Source: Chondrosia reniformis
Taxonomy: Eukaryota; Porifera; Demospongiae; Chondrillida; Chondrillidae
Reading direction: 5' to 3'
DNA length: 64,000 nt
Assembly: GCA_947172415.1 (NCBI GenBank)
Contig: OX359201.1
Span: 4,464,001 to 4,528,000 of the forward strand
How positions within the stretch are numbered: position 1 is the stretch's first letter; the number at the start of each line of letters is the position of its first letter. This document shows, piece by piece, positions 60,747 through 64,000 of this stretch. The notes beneath the pieces are model-generated. The model was given only the letters and a program-made list of their open reading frames with translations, ran no database searches and was not told the origin of the DNA. A program made the position numbers and the translations under genes.

Positions 60747-62447
60747 ATGGATAATGGCGAGGTAAAATGTGACTTTAATGGCCACTGCTCGTCTCTCCTG
60801 AACTCCTTCAAAAAGATGCTGGAGAACAGAGAACTGTGCGATGTGATACTGACCGTTGGAATGAAGCAGTTTCACGTTCACAAAGTCATACTAGCAGCCA
60901 GTAGCCCATATTTCCAAGCTATGTTTACTAGTGCACTTCAGGAGAGTGCTCTGAAAGAAATTAGTTTGAAAGGAACCATTTCGGAGACTGTTGAGACCCT
61001 TATCAACTGTGTGTATGAATCTACTCTAACTATCACTGTAGAGAATGCCACTTCAGTCCTCGCTTTAGCAGCTCAGTGGCAGATGGAGAAGGTTGTGGAA
61101 GTCTGTGGTACATTTATCGGCAAACATCTTGACATTGAAAATTGCCTTGAAATGCTTATTTTTGCTGATGTACATGGCTGTGATGTCCTGAAGAAAGCGG
61201 CCACAGATGTTTCAATTGTCGATTTTTCAGGTGTTTGTCAAACAGAAGCATTTGTCAATGCTCCCATGGAAATCTTGTTGGAATTTCTGAAATTCGACAT
61301 TTTGGTGGTTCAGTCGGAAGAGAAGCTATTTGAAGACCTTCTAAAGTGGTTTAATCACAGCCCTGAGCTCCGAAGAAGTGACATACTGAAGATGTTAGAT
61401 CTTATCAAGTTCCCCTTAATACCCTGGGAGGTCATCGAAGAGAAACTGAAACAGAATAAATTATATTCTGAGCCAAAATGTAAGAGGATGCTTACAAATG
61501 CACGTAACTTTCAGATGCATCCTAAAAAGGGAGTAGGCTACAACATGGAAGATCCCCTATATGTTCCACGTAGTGGGAGTAAGCCGATTTATGTGATTGT
61601 AATGGATTACTCTAATACTGGAAAAAACTTTGTAGAACAGTATGATCCAACATTAAATCAGTGGAAAAGACTTACATCTCTTCCTACTGAAAGGTATGAC
61701 TTTGAAGTGTGCACCCATCAGGGGTTACTGTATGTCATTGGTGGTAGAGATAAATCTGACCATTATAGTCTAAACCTTGTGGAATGCTATGATCTAAAGA
61801 GTGGTCAGTGGAGCAGGCGTGCTGATATGCTGGAAAGGCGTTCAGATTTTGGGGTTGGAGTAGTTGATGGATATTTGTATGCTGTTGCAGGAGCTGTATG
61901 TACATCCGAGGTTAGGCTGAATATTCTGCAATCTGTAGAAAGGTATGACCCAGAAAAGAATCAGTGGTCTTTTGTGGCTCCTTTGAAAAGCAAGCGTCGT
62001 CGGTTGACCATTGTTACAGATAAGACTACTATGTATGCTGTTGGTGGTATAGGTAAAAAGAGAGATCTGGCCACCTGCGAGGTGTACAATTCTGCCAAAA
62101 ACAAATGGAGTGTCATTGCCACCATGAACGTTCCAAGACGTAATGCTGGAGCCTGTATGGTAGATAGATTGCTCTATGTTTTTTGTGGAATCGGATGTGA
62201 AGATGCAGAAGTGTTCAATCCAGCTACTAAAACTTGGAAAATGATCTCAGGAGTGTCCAAAGCTCAAACTATTCCAAACAAGCAGAATCTATTAGCATCT
62301 CAGGGAAGGATTGTTGTCATTGGCAGGTCTATCAAGGAATGTTCTAAAACTGTTGAATATTATAATTCTCAAACAATGAATTGGTTTATTTTGTCAGAAA
62401 TTAAATCTGAACAGAGGTTTGGGGGTATACGTGCCTGCTGTATTTAA
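60747..62447 (+). CDS. BTB-BACK-kelch protein, tandem copy 3
   Basis: Intronless, 566 residues. BTB and BACK as in copy 1 with scattered changes (LKGTISETVE). The second kelch blade is altered: LYAVAGAVCTSEVRLNILQS replaces LYVVGGGEWTSVGTNILQS, removing the double Gly. Remaining blades match copy 1. Differences among the three proteins concentrate in the kelch propeller, the substrate-binding face, rather than in the BTB domain. Confidence 0.92.
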   Translation: MDNGEVKCDFNGHCSSLLNSFKKMLENRELCDVILTVGMKQFHVHKVILAASSPYFQAMFTSALQESALKEISLKGTISETVETLINCVYESTLTITVENATSVLALAAQWQMEKVVEVCGTFIGKHLDIENCLEMLIFADVHGCDVLKKAATDVSIVDFSGVCQTEAFVNAPMEILLEFLKFDILVVQSEEKLFEDLLKWFNHSPELRRSDILKMLDLIKFPLIPWEVIEEKLKQNKLYSEPKCKRMLTNARNFQMHPKKGVGYNMEDPLYVPRSGSKPIYVIVMDYSNTGKNFVEQYDPTLNQWKRLTSLPTERYDFEVCTHQGLLYVIGGRDKSDHYSLNLVECYDLKSGQWSRRADMLERRSDFGVGVVDGYLYAVAGAVCTSEVRLNILQSVERYDPEKNQWSFVAPLKSKRRRLTIVTDKTTMYAVGGIGKKRDLATCEVYNSAKNKWSVIATMNVPRRNAGACMVDRLLYVFCGIGCEDAEVFNPATKTWKMISGVSKAQTIPNKQNLLASQGRIVVIGRSIKECSKTVEYYNSQTMNWFILSEIKSEQRFGGIRACCI

Positions 62448-62745
62448 ACTTGGAACATTTTGTATTTTGTCAAAAAGTAATATATCTATAGTTACTGTAG
62501 TTTGCAACTTATATTATCATTTTGCAAAACCTTCACACATGTACTCCAATTGTATATACGTATATTGGACTACATTTTTATATGATATAGAGAAAATGTT
62601 GATTGCAATTGTATATATTTGTACTACAACTATTAAATTTGAATAAATTCATACTACATGTATAAGCTGACAAATCTTAATCAGTGATCTCAAAAATATA
62701 CATACAAACAGTAAATATATAGGTAAGTATATATTATATATCAGA

Positions 62746-63071
62746 TCAACAGCACTTCTTTTTGCAATTGGGTGTTGTGTCCATGTCAACTCTAAACGTG
62801 TCTTGGTCCCCTTTTTATTACTTGATTTAACAGATAGTGACTTCTGATGCATACTAACCACCAGCTTTTCAGCCCCTTTTTTACATTTTGTCGATCCATG
62901 TAATCCAGGGCCAAGTCCAACCACTCTCTTAAATCCCTACAAGAAACTTCATAAACACTAAAATGGCCCCCACTGACTCCCTGTAGTAAGCATCTGTTAT
63001 AGTATGAAACCTTTCTACCCCTCCTGTGTCCCAGAGATTGACCTTGCATGCGATATATAATCTTTCATCAT
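62746..63071 (-). pseudogene. Rab-family small GTPase fragment
   Basis: From 63071 downward, after an acceptor-like TTTTAAG, the minus strand reads [20 protein letters not shown] then [19 protein letters not shown], the Rab switch II region (WDTAGQERF-like with G-V in place of A-Q). It then continues in another frame as [20 protein letters not shown]. The end, in a third frame, reads TPNCKKKCC followed by a stop at 62746-62748, a typical Rab geranylgeranylation tail. The G1 P-loop exon and the NKxD motif are not seen. Frameshifts make it a likely pseudogene, though small introns might explain some shifts. Confidence 0.7.
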
Positions 63072-63104
63072 CTTAAAAAGGAACGTAAATATATAAAATA
63101 TTAA

Positions 63105-63550
63105 AATTACAATCAAGAACTACACAGTACAAGTTACAAATTTAAAGAGGTCCAAGTGACTCATAGGATAATCAATATTTTAAACAGAACAAGACTTTAG
63201 TCACATGTACTGTTGCAGGCTTTGAATTCCTCAACTACTGCATAGAGGGTATAGTAGTTGATACAGATCATCCAATTGTAAGGTAGAACACATGGCCTAC
63301 CAATTACCTTTTCACACCTTAGTATAGACTGAAGATGATGCCTCCGCATGCCATATATCAACAAAGGTTTCAGTCTTAAAGAGGTCTCAGCTAATAACCA
63401 CAGCAGATTTAATTTGCCTTGTGAGGGAGATAAGAATACCGATGGTTGGTTGCATGCATTCACATACAGACAGTTTTGTAACTTGCACATAAGGGACATC
63501 ATATGACATACATATATAAAAGCCTTGGCCTTTTATGTCCTGTTATGTTT
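63105..63550. mobile_element. TIR element (CAAGTTACAAATTTATA family), copy 2
   Basis: Begins AACTACACAGTACAAGTTAC; interior aligns with 20112-20512 (GTTGCATGCATTCAC, AACTTGCACATAAGGGACAT, CCTTGGCCTTTTATGTCC). Interrupted or diverged in the middle. A 101-codon minus-strand frame here has no recognisable domain. Confidence 0.75.
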
Positions 63551-63633
63551 TTGTGGGTGGGGGATTTGAATGAAGCTAGCTAGCGCTGTGACCACCATCT
63601 TGAGTAATTTTTGATTCTTTATATGTAACCCAG

Positions 63634-63806
63634 GCAATACTTCTGAAAAGGCAAGAAAGGATTTCCTTTCAGAAGCTCAGATCCTAGCCCACTTCTGTGT
63701 GCCATCTCAACATTTTATCTCTTCTTGGTGTGTGTACAAAAGGGAAAGCGGTTATGGTTATTACAGATCTTTTTCCAAAAGGGGACCTGAAAACCTACTT
63801 GAAGAG
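63634..63806 (+). pseudogene. Receptor tyrosine kinase N-lobe exon with frameshift
   Basis: After CCCAG the sequence reads NTSEKARKDFLSEAQILAHF, then after one extra base continues as HLNILSLLGVCTKGKAVMVI and TDLFPKGDLKTYLKR to a donor (AAGAG|GTGAGC). This is the alpha-C helix to hinge region of a tyrosine kinase. The +1 shift lies near 63696-63700. The following intron matches 54489-54530, so the catalytic-loop exons probably lie beyond the window, as at 54905. Confidence 0.7.
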
Positions 63807-64000
63807 GTGAGCATAATTTCAGACACTCTGCTAGGTTTTCATAATGTTTTCAGGTAGTTTAATGACTTTCTATATATAAATTAAAGCTACAATAAATTTA
63901 ATACTTATATACGTAAATAATTACAACTTTTGTATTATATATAAATAGTAGTTTTTAATTATCTTCTGAGATATGCTAGTAATTTATTTTCTTCAGAAGT

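Overview
This is a eukaryotic, early-branching animal window; a demosponge such as Amphimedon is my best guess. The signs are an AT-rich genome with many short GT..AG introns, metazoan genes (nitric oxide synthase, Fbxo45, an LRRK1-type ROCO kinase, receptor tyrosine kinase pieces), families of kinase and BTB-kelch genes, and dense small transposons. The species call is inference from gene content, not a database match. I see no rRNA, CRISPR or bacterial-type operon.

Layout. 1-6792 (+): last 13 exons of NOS. 7326-9365 (+): two-exon acyl-CoA thioesterase 7 with a predicted mitochondrial leader. 10677-11551: two minisatellites. 12208-13533 (+): eRF1. 13716-14778 (-): Fbxo45. 16246-18435 (-): a protein kinase joined to a kelch domain. 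19037-21468 (-): unidentified helical protein. 22160-25000: transposon-rich block (TIR element, LINE, SINE, MITE). 26020-26575 (-): inverted, broken copy of the VWA gene. 26890-29631 (+): eight-exon coiled-coil gene. 30447-31986 (+): secreted VWA plus PKD-like protein. 32379-34419 (+): TKL-like kinase whose last visible exon is in phase with the next gene. 36276-48959 (+): full ANK-LRR-ROC-COR-kinase-WD40-like LRRK1-type gene. 49700-62640 (+): tandem array of three intronless BTB-BACK-kelch genes, with a duplicated LRRK 3' end between copies 2 and 3. 52500-54450: MITE cluster. 54905-55211 and 63634-63806: receptor tyrosine kinase fragments. 62746-63071 (-): Rab GTPase fragment.

How the parts relate. 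The genes are separate eukaryotic transcription units, not an operon. Three things bring signalling genes together here: exon-phase compatibility between a kinase and the adjacent LRRK gene, a kinase-kelch fusion, and segmental duplication that carried the LRRK 3' end along with a BTB-kelch gene. Small repeats shape the introns: three of four copies of one tRNA-derived SINE lie within 40 bases of a 3' splice site, and one minisatellite appears to have grown out of a SINE. Exon edges were placed by reading splice sites and checking phase by hand; no transcript evidence was available.
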